This document shows positions 17,474 to 27,041 of a stretch of 64,000 nt of DNA, piece by piece. Source of the stretch: DATFNV01 sp963827935 (GTDB lineage Bacteria; Planctomycetota; Planctomycetia; Gemmatales; Gemmataceae); the NCBI GenBank assembly GCA_963827935.1, contig CAWHCN010000024.1, forward strand, positions 1 through 64,000, in the 5' to 3' direction. The position numbers were made by a program, and so were the translations under genes. The first letter of the stretch is position 1. Every line of letters starts with the position of its first letter. The notes below the pieces were generated by a model that made no database searches, was not told where the DNA came from, and worked only from the letters and a program-made list of their open reading frames with translations.

Positions 17474-18313
17474 GTGCCTTACGTTGCCGAAATCAGCCGC
17501 ACGAATCCGACTTGCCTGCTGTTCTTGATCGACCAGTCGTCTTCGATGGGGGGCCCGTTTGGCGGTTCCCCGGGCAAGACCAAGGCGGACGGAGTGGCCG
17601 ATGCGGTCAATCGCCTCCTCCAGAACCTGGCCCTCAAGTGCGCCAAGTCGGACGGCATCCGCGATTACTTTCATGTGGGGGTGATCGGCTACGGCGAGGG
17701 GGTCCACTCGGCCCTGGGCGGTGCCCTGGCCGGGCGGCACCTGGTGCCGGTCAGCGAGTTCGCCAACAATCCGTTGCGGGTCGAGCCGCGCCGCCGCAAG
17801 GTCGATGACGGCGCCGGCGGCCTGATCGAGCAGGCGTTCAAGTTCCCGGTCTGGTTCGAGCCGGTCGCCGACGGGCAGACGCCGATGTTCCAGGCGCTGA
17901 CCCTGGCCGCGCAAATCTTGCAGGAATTTGTGACGCGGTCGCCGGAGTGCTATCCGCCGCTGGTGGTCAACGTGACCGACGGCCAGGCCAGCGACGCCGA
18001 CCCGCGTCCAGCCGCCACCGCCATCCGGGAGCTGGCGACGGCCGACGGACCGGTGCTGCTGTTCAATGCCCACCTGTCCTCGGCGCCAGCCCCGCCGGTC
18101 GTCTTCCCCGCGAGCGTGGAAGGTCTGTCGGATCGCTATGCCCGTCACCTGTTCAAGATGTCGAGCCCGCTGCCGCCGCAGATGCTGGAGGCAGCCCGGG
18201 CGGACGGCTTCGAGGTGGCCGATGGCGCCCGCGGGTTCGCGTTCAACGCCGACCTGGTGTCGGTGATTCGCTTCCTCGACATCGGGACGCGGGTTGCCCG
18301 GGGTGGGGCGTGA
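17474..18313 (+). CDS. von Willebrand factor A protein, TerY/YegL-like
   Basis: A 279-residue vWA protein, first gene of a vWA-PP2C-kinase-GYF cluster. The metal-binding site is complete in its first part, 'IDQSSSMGG' (D-x-S-x-S), and 'NVTDGQASD' supplies the later aspartate. In TerY-P triads this protein is the likely phosphorylation target that switches complex assembly. GTG 17474 is preferred because the conserved N-terminus 'PYVAEISRTNPTC' begins there, with GGGAGC upstream. The PP2C gene starts 2 bases after its stop. Confidence 0.82.
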   Translation: MPYVAEISRTNPTCLLFLIDQSSSMGGPFGGSPGKTKADGVADAVNRLLQNLALKCAKSDGIRDYFHVGVIGYGEGVHSALGGALAGRHLVPVSEFANNPLRVEPRRRKVDDGAGGLIEQAFKFPVWFEPVADGQTPMFQALTLAAQILQEFVTRSPECYPPLVVNVTDGQASDADPRPAATAIRELATADGPVLLFNAHLSSAPAPPVVFPASVEGLSDRYARHLFKMSSPLPPQMLEAARADGFEVADGARGFAFNADLVSVIRFLDIGTRVARGGA

Positions 18314-18315
18314 CC

Positions 18316-19023
18316 ATGCCGCGTGTCGTGCCGCCGATTTCCTGCCGGGTCCTCCACCAGCCGAAGCACGGCCACAGCGCCGACGAGTACGAGGACGCCT
18401 TCGCCGCCGACCCCCAGGCCGGGCGCTTCGCGGTGGCCGACGGCGCCTCGGAAAGTTCCTTCGCCGGTTTGTGGGCCCGGCTGTTGGTCGAAGGGTTTGT
18501 GCAGGCGGCCCCGAACTGGCTGGAGGCGGTGCGCCGAACCTGGGCTGCGCGGGTGGACGGGGCGTCTCTGCCCTGGTATGCCGAGGCCAAGCGGGCCGAC
18601 GGCGCCTTTGCCACTCTCCTGGGCCTGGTTGTCACCCAGGGACGCTGGCATGGGCTGGCGGTCGGCGATAGCTGTCTCTTCCAGGTGCGGCAAGATCGGT
18701 TGATCGAGGCCTTCCCTCTGGGCCGCTCGGCGGAGTTCGGCAATCGGCCGCGGCTGATTGGTTCGCGGTCGGCCGGCGGCGCGGGTCAGGATGTCCACGC
18801 CGAGCGCCAGGGGACCTGGCAGCCGGGCGACCAGCTCTTGCTGATGACGGATGCCCTGGCCCAGTGGTTCCTGCGCCGGCACGAGGCAGGCCAGCGCCCC
18901 TGGCAGGAGTTCGTGCGGTTCACCGCGGACGCGGAAGCCGCCTTCGCCGCCTGGATCGAAAGCCGCCGTGCGGACGATGGCTTGCGCAATGATGACGTGA
19001 CCCTGGTCCTCATTGGCGTGTAG
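18316..19023 (+). CDS. PP2C-family protein phosphatase, YegK-like
   Basis: A 235-residue Ser/Thr phosphatase with the metal-coordinating motifs in order: 'FAVADGASESSFAG', 'DGAFATLLGL', 'AVGDSCLF', 'LLMTDALAQW' and 'NDDVTLVLI'. It is compact, without extra domains. It starts 2 bases after the vWA gene stop, so the two are co-translated. Its expected job is to remove phosphate added by the kinase encoded next. This order (vWA, PP2C, kinase) is that of the TerY-P triad and of E. coli yegL-yegK-yegI. Confidence 0.85.
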   Translation: MPRVVPPISCRVLHQPKHGHSADEYEDAFAADPQAGRFAVADGASESSFAGLWARLLVEGFVQAAPNWLEAVRRTWAARVDGASLPWYAEAKRADGAFATLLGLVVTQGRWHGLAVGDSCLFQVRQDRLIEAFPLGRSAEFGNRPRLIGSRSAGGAGQDVHAERQGTWQPGDQLLLMTDALAQWFLRRHEAGQRPWQEFVRFTADAEAAFAAWIESRRADDGLRNDDVTLVLIGV

Positions 19024-19037
19024 ATCGGGAAGCGATC

Positions 19038-19152
19038 TCCCCCCTCGCCCCGGTACTCCGGGGCGAGGGGTCGGGGGTGAGGGGTCCTTGTCCGCGGAAA
19101 ACCGGCCCCTCACCCCCAACCCCTCTCCCCCGAGTACGGGGGCGAGGGGAGT
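19038..19152. repeat. Composite ~115-bp palindromic repeat, copy A
   Basis: Made of two hairpins, CCCCTCGCCCCGGTACTCC... and ...GAGTACGGGGGCGAGGGG, joined by GGGTGAGGGGTCC and GGCCCCTCACCCC. Its reverse complement is nearly the same as the element at 20566-20686, so the kinase gene lies between two inverted copies. Related pieces are at 4137-4180 and 11838-11869. Confidence 0.88.
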
Positions 19153-19174
19153 CTCACCGTTGGAGCCAACTGCC

Positions 19175-20554
19175 GTGTCGTGGCCCGTGTCGCAGGACTA
19201 TAACGAGGCCGTGCAAGATCCGGGCGCCAGCTTCGGCGATGCCGACCTGCGCAGTGCCGAAGCGGTGACCAACGCGATTGGTTTGCCGCTGCCCTGCTCC
19301 GGCAACTTCGCCGACGTTTACCAGCTGCGCCAGCCCGCCACTGGGGCCTCCTGGGCGGTCAAGTGCTTTACCCGTTCCGTCGCCGGGCGGCAGGAACGCT
19401 ATGAGGAAATCAGCCGGCACTTGAGCCGTGTCCGCCTGCCGTTCACGGTCGATTTTGTCTACCTGGAAGAGGGGATTCGGGTCCGTGGCCGGTGGTATCC
19501 GGTCGTGAAAATGCAGTGGATCGAGGGGCTGCTCCTCAACCAGTTTGTCCGCGACAACCTCGACAAGCCGGCTCTGCTGGACGCGCTCATCACGCTCTGG
19601 GTTCGCATGGCCCGGCGGCTGCGCGAGGCGGAAGTGGCGCACGGCGACTTGCAGCATGGCAACGTCCTGTTGGTCCCGGGCAGCCGCACCACCTCGCTGG
19701 CCCTGAAGTTGATCGACTACGACGGCATGTTCGTCCCGACCCTGGCCGGCCGGCCGGCGGGCGAGGTCGGCCACCCCGCCTACCAACATAGCCAGAGGCG
19801 ACGCGAGCCGATCGCCGGCCCCGAGGTTGACCGTGTGCCGCTGCTGGTGATCGCCGCCGCCCTGCGCGCCCTGGTCAGCGGAGGTCCCGCCCTCTGGGAC
19901 CGCTACGACGCCGGCGACAATCTGCTGTTCCGCGAGGCCGACCTGCGCGTCCCCGCCGAATCGGCCCTCTTTCAGGAGCTATGGCATCTGCCCGACTCGC
20001 TGAGCCACGTCCTGGTCGGCCGACTCGCCCTGGCCTGCCAAGGCCCCATCGACGAGGCGCCGCTGGTCACCGACCTGCTGCAGGAAGAATTGTTTTCGGT
20101 GCTCACGCCCGAGCAGGAGACGCAGGCCGGCGCCCTGCTGGGAAGCAACGGCCAGGCGGTGGCGGTCCAAGCCCCGCCGGTGAAGACACTGGCAAGAAAG
20201 GTCCCCATCGCGGCCCCCGCCGGCCTGCGCTTCGACTTCGAGGGGACGACGACCATCCGCGTCCCGCGCCCACGGGCCACGCCGAAACTCGCATTCCCCC
20301 TCTGGGCCTGGGCGGTCCTGGGGGCCGCCGTTCTGATCCTGCTCCTGCTGCTGGGCTGGTATGTCGCCACACCCGCCGGGACCCCTGATGTGAAGAAGCG
20401 TGGCGAGCCGGCAGCGGGGGAGACGCGACGCCCGCCGGCTCACACTCCGCGGCCGCGGCCGGCATCAACGGGACGCCGGGCCACCGATCCCGGCGCGACC
20501 GACCGCGACAAGGGCACCGGGCGCGGACCGGCGACCGAACGCCCCGAGCCGTGA
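19175..20554 (+). CDS. Membrane-anchored protein kinase-like protein, YegI-type
   Basis: A 459-residue kinase-fold protein. The N-lobe has 'SGNFADVYQLRQP' as a degenerate glycine loop and 'WAVKCFTR' with the ATP-binding lysine. The catalytic loop is 'HGDLQHGNVLLVP' (the usual HRD Arg replaced by Gly), and the metal site reads 'LIDYDGMF' (DYD instead of DFG). One membrane helix lies at about residues 375-398, followed by a Pro/Thr/Arg-rich tail. GTG 19175 is preferred because family similarity begins with 'SWPVSQDYNEA' and TTGGAG precedes it. It probably phosphorylates the vWA partner. Confidence 0.8.
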   Translation: MSWPVSQDYNEAVQDPGASFGDADLRSAEAVTNAIGLPLPCSGNFADVYQLRQPATGASWAVKCFTRSVAGRQERYEEISRHLSRVRLPFTVDFVYLEEGIRVRGRWYPVVKMQWIEGLLLNQFVRDNLDKPALLDALITLWVRMARRLREAEVAHGDLQHGNVLLVPGSRTTSLALKLIDYDGMFVPTLAGRPAGEVGHPAYQHSQRRREPIAGPEVDRVPLLVIAAALRALVSGGPALWDRYDAGDNLLFREADLRVPAESALFQELWHLPDSLSHVLVGRLALACQGPIDEAPLVTDLLQEELFSVLTPEQETQAGALLGSNGQAVAVQAPPVKTLARKVPIAAPAGLRFDFEGTTTIRVPRPRATPKLAFPLWAWAVLGAAVLILLLLLGWYVATPAGTPDVKKRGEPAAGETRRPPAHTPRPRPASTGRRATDPGATDRDKGTGRGPATERPEP

Positions 20555-20565
20555 AAGGCCATCTG

Positions 20566-20686
20566 GAAGGCCCCTCGCCCCCGTACTCGGGGGAGAGGGG
20601 TTTGGGGTGAGGGGGTCTGTTTCCGCGAAGAAAACCCCTCACCCCCGACCCCTCTCCCCGGAGTACCGGGGCGAGGGGAGACTTGC
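20566..20686. repeat. Composite ~115-bp palindromic repeat, copy B (inverted relative to copy A)
   Basis: Reads CCCCTCGCCCCCGTACTCGG...CCGGAGTACCGGGGCGAGGGG. The reverse complement aligns along its whole length with 19038-19152 with a few differences. The two copies bracket the kinase gene. Confidence 0.88.
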
Positions 20687-20711
20687 CGTATGGCCTCTGA
20701 AAGGAGCCTTC

Positions 20712-21533
20712 ATGGCCAGCCAGTGGTATTACGCTCACAATTCGCAGACGCACGGCCCGGTGTCGCCCCGGAAGCTGAAGTACCTGGCCGCCACGGGCGG
20801 ATTGCAGCCGCACGACCTGATCTGGCCCGAAGGCGGCGAGGCGGATCGGGCGGTCAAGGCCGAGACGGCCCTCGACTTTGCCACCCTGCGCCGGCTGGCC
20901 CAGGAAGCCCGCACGGGCTCCGCAACCCCCAAGCCCTTGCCGACCGGCGACGACTTGCCGGAATGGCTGGATGGGATTGATAGCCTGTTCCGCGAACCGG
21001 ACCAGGCGGTGGGACCGGTGCCGGACTGGTTGCAGCCGCCGCGTCCCGCCGCCGCCGGACTGCCCGACTGGCTGCTCGAACTCCCCGCGATCCCGCCGGC
21101 CGAGCCGGAGCCGCTCCCGCCAATGGCCGACCCTGTCACGCCACCGGAAGACCCGGTGCCGATGGCACCGCCGCTTGCCGCTCCCATCGGGTCCACCCTG
21201 CTGGAGCGCATGGGGATCGATCCGGTCAGCGAGAGCGTGGTGAACTGGACCCGGTTCGAGGCCTGGCGCGAGGCTCAGCGCTTGCTGCTTGACGAGTTGC
21301 CGCTGCCCCCCGAGGCCGATCCGGACCCGTTCCACACGGCCCGCAAGCGGCTGGCGACCTGGTTTGACCTGGAAAAGAATCGCGAACGCCTGACCCGCGC
21401 CGACCGGATGGGCATCCACAACGACATCGCCTTGCAGCGCTTCATCAGCCATTTCGACCAGTTCGGCCGCGACAAGCTGGCCCGTCTGTGGGAATACGTG
21501 GACTTCTTGATCGAAACGCGCACCCGGGGGTAA
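20712..21533 (+). CDS. GYF_2-domain protein of the vWA/PP2C/kinase cluster
   Basis: A 273-residue protein. The N-terminal GYF_2 domain (residues 1-55) has 'QWYYAHNSQTHGPVSPRKL' and 'LQPHDLIWPEGG'; such domains bind proline-rich peptides. The middle (90-160) is Pro/Glu-rich and disordered. The C-terminal 110 residues are helical and charged ('FDQFGRDKLARLWEYVDFLI') and not recognised. The partner may be the Pro-rich tail of the kinase just upstream, which is an inference from proximity. ATG 20712 follows AAAGGAG. Confidence 0.72.
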   Translation: MASQWYYAHNSQTHGPVSPRKLKYLAATGGLQPHDLIWPEGGEADRAVKAETALDFATLRRLAQEARTGSATPKPLPTGDDLPEWLDGIDSLFREPDQAVGPVPDWLQPPRPAAAGLPDWLLELPAIPPAEPEPLPPMADPVTPPEDPVPMAPPLAAPIGSTLLERMGIDPVSESVVNWTRFEAWREAQRLLLDELPLPPEADPDPFHTARKRLATWFDLEKNRERLTRADRMGIHNDIALQRFISHFDQFGRDKLARLWEYVDFLIETRTRG

Positions 21534-21545
21534 GCGTGCAGTTGG

Positions 21546-21606
21546 GCGAGCGGGAGGGCGTTAGCCCCCCGGTTAGTCACCGGGGGGCTAACGCCCTCCC
21601 GCTCGT
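21546..21606. repeat. 28-bp inverted repeat (GCGAGCGGGAGGGCGTTAGCCC family)
   Basis: Arms 21546-21573 and 21579-21606 pair almost perfectly. It belongs to the same family as 563-626 and 32829-32894 and separates two convergent genes. Confidence 0.9.
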
Positions 21607-21624
21607 CGAGTGTGCTCTTCGTCC

Positions 21625-22986
21625 TCACGCCATGATGTCGGTCACCACATGCCCGGCCACGTCGGTCAGGCGGAAGTTGCGGCCGGCGTAGCGGTAGGTC
21701 AGCCTCTCGTGTTCGAGTCCCATGAGCGCCAGCAGGGTGGCGTGCAGGTCGTTGGTGTGCATGCGGCCCTCGACGGCCTGGATGCCGTACTCGTCGCTGG
21801 CGCCGTAGGTGAACCCCTTCTTGATGCCGGCGCCGGCCAGCCACATCGGGTATCCGGTAATGTTGTGATCGCGGCCGTCGGGTCCCTGGGCGGTCGGCTG
21901 CCGGCCGAATTCGCTGCCCCACAGCACCAGGGTCTCGTCCATCAGTCCGCGAGCCTCCAGGTCGGCCAGCAGGGCGGCGGTGGGCTGATCGACGGCCGCA
22001 CAGTTCTGAATGAGGCCCTGGTGCAAGTTGCTGTGATGGTCCCAGCCAGGCTGGCAGATTTCGACGAAGCGGACGCCGGCCTCGCTAAGCCGGCGGGCCA
22101 TCAGGCACTGGCGGGCGAACGACCCGGCCGCCCCCGGCTTGACCCCGTAGGCATCGCGCACCCGCTGCGGCTCCTTCGAGATATCGAGCAACTCGGGCAC
22201 CTTCCCCTGCATCCGGAACGCCAGCTCGAACGACTCGATGATGCCGTCCACTGCATCCGGAGCGCCGGGGCTGGCGGCCAGGTCGCGGTTCATCGCCCCC
22301 AGCAGGTCGAGCTGCTTGCGCTCCAGCGCCAGCGGCGTTTGCGGATTGAGATGTGGCAGATAGCCGGTGTCGGTGAAGCGATTGCCCTGGAAGTGGGCGG
22401 GCAGGAAGGCGCTGCCGTAGTTCACCGCTCCGCCGAAATTGGGCGGCGGATTGATGGTGACATAGCCGGGCAGGTCCTGGTTTTCGGTGCCCAGGCCGTA
22501 AAGCAGCCAGGCGCCCATGCTGGGCCGGGTCAGGGCGGCGTTGGCGCTGCCGGTGTGCAACTGAACCACGGCCTGCGGGTGGGCCGGCGTATCGGTGTGC
22601 AGCCCGCGGAGCCAACACAGCTTGTCGGCGTGACGGGCCATGTTGGGCAGCAGTTCGGAAAACCACGAGCCGGTCTGGCCATGTTGCTTGAAGCGGAATT
22701 TCGAGGCGGTCAGCGTGCCGCCACCGGGACCAACCTTGCCGCCATTGGCCTGGAGCCGGGGCTTGTACTCGAAGGTATCGACCTGCGAGATCGCGCCCTG
22801 CATGAAGAGAAAGATGATGCGCTTGGCGGGGCGGCGGATGGGCGGCGGCTTGGGGGCCAGCGGCCCCGGGGCCGGGGTGGCAGCGCGGGCGGCCTGCTCA
22901 CCCAGCAGGCCGGCCAGGGCCAGGTAGCCGAAACCGGACCCGGCCGACTTCAACAGTTGGCGACGGGAAAGGGCGTGCTGCAACAT
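21625..22986 (-). CDS. DUF1501 family protein (Tat-exported)
   Basis: A 453-residue member of a family greatly expanded in planctomycetes and related to the alkaline phosphatase/sulfatase fold. The N-terminus 'SRRQLLKSAGSGFGYLALAG' is a Tat-type signal. Typical stretches are 'KRIIFLFMQGAISQVDTFEY', 'HPQAVVQLHTGS', 'QPGWDHHSNLHQGL' and 'LVLWGSEFGRQPTAQGPDG'. Its role is not firmly known; members pair with PSCyt/DUF1549/DUF1553 genes, as here (the partner ends 50 bases upstream). ATG 22986 is chosen over the GTG at 22989 immediately before it. Confidence 0.92.
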   Translation of the reverse strand: MLQHALSRRQLLKSAGSGFGYLALAGLLGEQAARAATPAPGPLAPKPPPIRRPAKRIIFLFMQGAISQVDTFEYKPRLQANGGKVGPGGGTLTASKFRFKQHGQTGSWFSELLPNMARHADKLCWLRGLHTDTPAHPQAVVQLHTGSANAALTRPSMGAWLLYGLGTENQDLPGYVTINPPPNFGGAVNYGSAFLPAHFQGNRFTDTGYLPHLNPQTPLALERKQLDLLGAMNRDLAASPGAPDAVDGIIESFELAFRMQGKVPELLDISKEPQRVRDAYGVKPGAAGSFARQCLMARRLSEAGVRFVEICQPGWDHHSNLHQGLIQNCAAVDQPTAALLADLEARGLMDETLVLWGSEFGRQPTAQGPDGRDHNITGYPMWLAGAGIKKGFTYGASDEYGIQAVEGRMHTNDLHATLLALMGLEHERLTYRYAGRNFRLTDVAGHVVTDIMA

Positions 22987-23036
22987 CACCGTATCCTCGT
23001 TTATGATCCGTGCGGATCTTCGATCCGCCGCTAAAC

Positions 23037-25554
23037 CTAATTCACATAGCGGAACTCCGCCGATCCGAACAGCGCTTGCACGAAACTCAACCAGGATGCG
23101 GACCGGGCATCCCGCGGTCGAACCACATCGTCGCCGGCCGGCTTCCGCGGCTGAAACAGCCCCCGCGCCGCCAGGGCGTAGTCCGCCAGGTAGCCCTGGA
23201 CTCGTTCAACTTCCTTTTCGCTGGGCGAGCGGCCCAGGACGACGCGATAGGCCGTCCGGATTCGCTGCGCGTCGCTGGTCCGGGTATCGGCCAGCAGCCG
23301 TTCCGCGATGACCAGCGCCTGCCGGCGGACAAACGGCGAATTCAGCAGGAACAGCGCCTGGCCCGGCACCGTCGTCGCATCGCGCTGACCGGTGACCAGC
23401 GTTTGCTCGACCGGATCGAACGCCGCCAGGGTCAACGGCGTCAGGCCGCGCAGCAGCGGGAGATAAACACTCCGGTAAGTGCTGCGCTCGGCCTCGGCGC
23501 GGATGGCGTTGGCCTCGGCGCCGTCATCGGCCATCTCGACCATTCGCAGTTTCATGGCGGGCGAGCCGGCGGGCCGGCCGCGATCCAGGGTGCCGGCCGC
23601 GGCCAGCATGGCATCGCGGATTTCCTCGGCATCCAGCCGCCGCGGGGCATGGCGCCACACCAGGCGATTGCCGGGGTCCAGGGCCCGATGCTCCGCCGAG
23701 GCCACGGAGCTGAGCTGATAGGCCCGCGTCAACACCAGTGTCCGCACCAGCTTCTTCACGGACCAGCCGTCGCGCTGGAACCGCTGCGCCAGATGGTCGA
23801 GCAGCTCCGGGTGAGACGGCCTGTCCCCCGTGGTGCCGAAGTTATCGACCGTGCTGACCAGGCCCCGGCCGAACAGATGTTGCCAGACCCGGTTGACGAT
23901 CACGCTGCGCAATCAGCGGATTCTGGGGACTGGTAAGCCAACGGGCCAACTCGAGCCGGCCGCTTCGCTGCGAAGGGATCGGCGCGGCACCGGGAACCGC
24001 GATAGCGGACAGGAAGCCGCGGTGTACTGCTGGGCCGAGCTTCTCTGCCTCGCCCCGGAGGCGCACCTCGGTGTCGGCCACCGTCTTCGCCTCGCGCACG
24101 CCGTGGATGGCATCGCCGCGGGCGACGGGATCGGTGGCGGCAAGCAGCGCCGCTTCGAGGCGTTCGTACTTGAGCCGGTAGGGCCGTTGTTTCGGCAAGC
24201 CGTCGGCCGCCTTGGCCAGCCCTGCCGGTGTGCCGCGGATGGTGTCCCATTCCTTTTTCGCCAAAGCCAGATCGGTCTTGAGCTGCTCGATCTGTTCCGG
24301 GGAAGCCGGCGGTGCCGAGGTGCTGCGCATCATGAGCATCGACGGATCGTAATAGTCCAGCCCGCCGCCGCCCATCTTGTTGCGCACACCGGCACAGTTG
24401 TCGGTGCTGGTGAAGATCCCCGCCAGGGCGTAGTAATCGGTCGTGGGGATCGGGTCGAACTTGTGATCGTGGCAGCGGGCACAGCTCACGGTCAGGGCCA
24501 GGACCGAGCGGGTGACGGCGTCGATCTGTTCGTCCACATTGTCCATGACAAAGCGGACCTTGAAACGCTGGTTCACGTCCTTGACGCCCAGGGCCAAAAA
24601 GCCGGTGGCCATGCGCTGCCGATCCCGCTCCGCCGCCGCGGCTGCCGGCAACAGGTCGCCGGCGATCTGCTCCTGGATGAAGCGGTCGAACGGAATATCG
24701 GCGTTGACCGCGTCGATGACGTAATCGCGGTACTTCCAGGCGTGCGGATAGGGGATGTTGCGCGAGGGGCCGGTCGATTCGCCGTAGCGGGCCACGTCGA
24801 GCCAGTGCCGGCCCCAGCGCTCGCCAAACTGCGGCGACGCCAGCAGGCGATCGACCAGCTTCTCGTAAGCCTCCGTGGACCGATCCTGCACAAAGGCGTC
24901 GATCTCGGCGGGCGTCGGCGGCAGGCCGGCGAGGTCGAAGGTCAGCCGGCGGATCAGCGTGATGCGGTCGGCGTCGGCGACAGGCCGCAGGTGCTCGGCC
25001 TCCAGCCGGGCCAGCAGGAAGCGGTCGATATCGCCGCGCGGCCAGGCCGTCTCCTCTACCGCGGGCACCTTCGGATCGGTCAACGGCTGCCAGGCCCAGT
25101 GCTCTTTCTTGAGCTTCTCGTAGGCCGGCTTCGGCTTGCCGAGCGAGGCGGGCAGGCGCAGCGCGGGCCAGGCGGCTCCGTCCTTGATCCAGGTGGTCAG
25201 GTCGGCGATCTGCTCGTTGCTGAGTGACGGCGCTTCCTGGGGCATTCGCTGCTTGGCGTCCTTGTGTGTCACCTTGAGGATCAGGCGGCTCTTGCTCGGA
25301 TCACCCGGCACGACGGCTGGACCGCTCTTGCCGCCGGCCAGCAGTCCGTTGCGATCGTCCACGCGCAGGCCGCCCTTGGCATTGGTCTCGGCCGAATGGC
25401 AGCCGGCGCAGTGCTGCACCAGGATGGGACGCACCTTCTTCTCGAAGAACGTGGTCGCCGCGTCAGCCGGCGGGGCTTCGGCATGTACCGCCGGCCCGAC
25501 GGCGACAAGCAACAGGAAGCTGAAGCAGACGGCGACGGAAGGATGGAACGCCAT
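23037..25554 (-). CDS. Planctomycete cytochrome c / DUF1549 / DUF1553 protein (one frameshift near 23910)
   Basis: About 838 residues when a one-base excess near 23910 is corrected. Signal peptide (1-25). PSCyt1 haem site 'CAGCH' near residue 50, followed by the DUF1549 region ('DIDRFLLARLE', 'RRLTFDLAGLPPTPAEID', 'RWGRHWLDVARY', 'SCARCHDHKFDPI'). The DUF1553 region has 'VIVNRVWQHLFGRGLV', 'LRMVEMADDG' and 'PGQALFLLNSPFV'. A second CxxCH lies in the DUF1549 part. It is thought to act in the periplasm with DUF1501 partners, and the next gene is one. The conserved sequence on both sides of the break argues for a sequencing error. Confidence 0.87.
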
Positions 25555-25651
25555 CGGGGGGTTCTCAACGCAAGGCGGTGGGCACGGCTATCCGCATGCC
25601 TACGATTGTCATCAATGACCTGACCGGCGTCAACCAAATCCATTGGCCAAC

Positions 25652-25740
25652 AATAGAACGCGGAGAAACGCGGATTTGGCGGATTCTCGCGGATCAGATC
25701 TGCGAGAATCCGCCAAATCCGCGTTACTCCGCGTTCTATT
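25652..25740. repeat. 39-bp inverted repeat (AATAGAACGCGGAGAAACGC family)
   Basis: Arms 25652-25690 and 25702-25740 pair with a single mismatch around an 11-base loop. The right arm contains the pgk stop codon (25736-25738), so the repeat reaches into the gene end. It is much longer than a usual terminator and lacks a T-run. Confidence 0.92.
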
Positions 25741-26938
25741 TCTCCTCGATCTGGGCCAGCGATGCAAACTTCTTTCCTTCGACGTAAGCCAGGAAGGCTC
25801 CACCGCCGGTCGAGACGTGTGTCATTTTGGCGTCGAGGCCGAACTGCTCGACGGCCTCGGCCGTCTCGCCGCCGCCAACCACCGTGACCGCGGGGCTGCT
25901 GGCCATCGCCTCGGCAATGCCGCGTGTGCCCTTGCTGAAGGCCGGCTTCTCGAACCAGCCGACCGGACCGTTCCAGATCACCGTGCCCGCTTGCCCGATC
26001 TTCCCGGCGTACAGGGCCAGGGTTTTCGGACCGATGTCCACCCCTTCCTCGCCCGCCGGGATGGCCCCTTCAACCACCCGGGTCTGATTCAGGTCGTCGG
26101 ACTTGACGACGAGGGCATCGACGGGCAGCGTGATTTTGGTGCCGACCTGCGGCAGCAATCTCCGGGCGGCGGCGACCTCCTCGTCCGGGATCTGCATGGC
26201 GCCGACGGCGATGCCTTGCGCCTTCTGGAAGGTGTAGCCCATCTTGCCGCCGATCAGCAGATGATCGACCTTGCCGAGCAGGGCGTTGATGAAATTGATC
26301 TTGTCGGAGACCTTGGCCCCGCCCATGACCGCCAGCAGCGGGCGCTTCGGCTGGGCCATCAGGCCGTCGATGACCGCCAGCTCCTTCGCCACCAGGTAGC
26401 CGACCACGCGCGGCTTGCCCTGGGCTTTCATGGCCGCGGGGACGGCCACCATCGACGCATCCTTGTCGTTGTGGCAGGTGCCGAAGGCATCGTTGACATA
26501 GGCATCGCCCAGCGCCGCGATCTGGCCAGCGAACTCCGGATCGTTCTTCTGCTCGCGCGGGTCGAAACGCAGGTTTTCCAGCAGGACGACCTGGCCCGGC
26601 TTCAAGGCATGGACGGCGGCGACGACCGGCGGACCGACGACCACGTCCGCCGACTTCGCCACCGGCCGGCCAAGCAGTTCGGCGAAGCGGGCGGCCACGT
26701 GGTCCATCTTGAGCGGCGCGTCCTTGGCCGGATCGCCCGACGGCCGGCCCAGGTGGCTCATCGCAATCACGGCAGCGCCGCGGTCGAGCAGGGTGTGGAT
26801 CGTCGGCAGGGCGGCCCGGATGCGGCGATCGTTGGTGATGGCGCCGGTCTTCTTGTCGAGCGGCACGTTGAAATCGACGCGGACCAGAACGCGCTTGCCC
26901 TTGAGGTCGGGCAGGTCGGCGAGGGTTTTCTTCGGCAT
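25736..26938 (-). CDS. pgk: Phosphoglycerate kinase
   Basis: Glycolytic/Calvin enzyme that transfers phosphate between 1,3-bisphosphoglycerate and ADP. 400 residues, normal for bacteria. Substrate site 'VRVDFNVPLD' and 'SHLGRPSGDP', 'ALGDAYVNDAFGTCH', the hinge 'MGGAKVSDKI', 'WNGPVGWFEKPAF', and the nucleotide loop 'VVGGGETAEAVEQFG'. ATG 26938 lies 9 bases after GGAGGGA. It follows gap on the same strand, the usual pairing, with a hairpin repeat between them. Cytosolic. Confidence 0.96.
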   Translation of the reverse strand: MPKKTLADLPDLKGKRVLVRVDFNVPLDKKTGAITNDRRIRAALPTIHTLLDRGAAVIAMSHLGRPSGDPAKDAPLKMDHVAARFAELLGRPVAKSADVVVGPPVVAAVHALKPGQVVLLENLRFDPREQKNDPEFAGQIAALGDAYVNDAFGTCHNDKDASMVAVPAAMKAQGKPRVVGYLVAKELAVIDGLMAQPKRPLLAVMGGAKVSDKINFINALLGKVDHLLIGGKMGYTFQKAQGIAVGAMQIPDEEVAAARRLLPQVGTKITLPVDALVVKSDDLNQTRVVEGAIPAGEEGVDIGPKTLALYAGKIGQAGTVIWNGPVGWFEKPAFSKGTRGIAEAMASSPAVTVVGGGETAEAVEQFGLDAKMTHVSTGGGAFLAYVEGKKFASLAQIEEK

Positions 26939-26957
26939 GGGGATCATTCCCTCCACC

Positions 26958-27022
26958 GTTTAGCCGCGACCCGGGAGGGGAGCGCTCGTGCCCAGCGCTC
27001 CCCTCCCGGGTCGCGGCTAAAC
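26958..27022. repeat. 29-bp inverted repeat (GTTTAGCCGCGAC family)
   Basis: Arms 26958-26986 and 26994-27022 are perfect reverse complements around a 7-base loop. The GTTTAGCCGC edge recurs at 43184, 58895 and 63676. It lies between gap and pgk and would affect any read-through between them. Confidence 0.92.
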
Positions 27023-27041
27023 GCGCTTCGGACCGTTGCGC

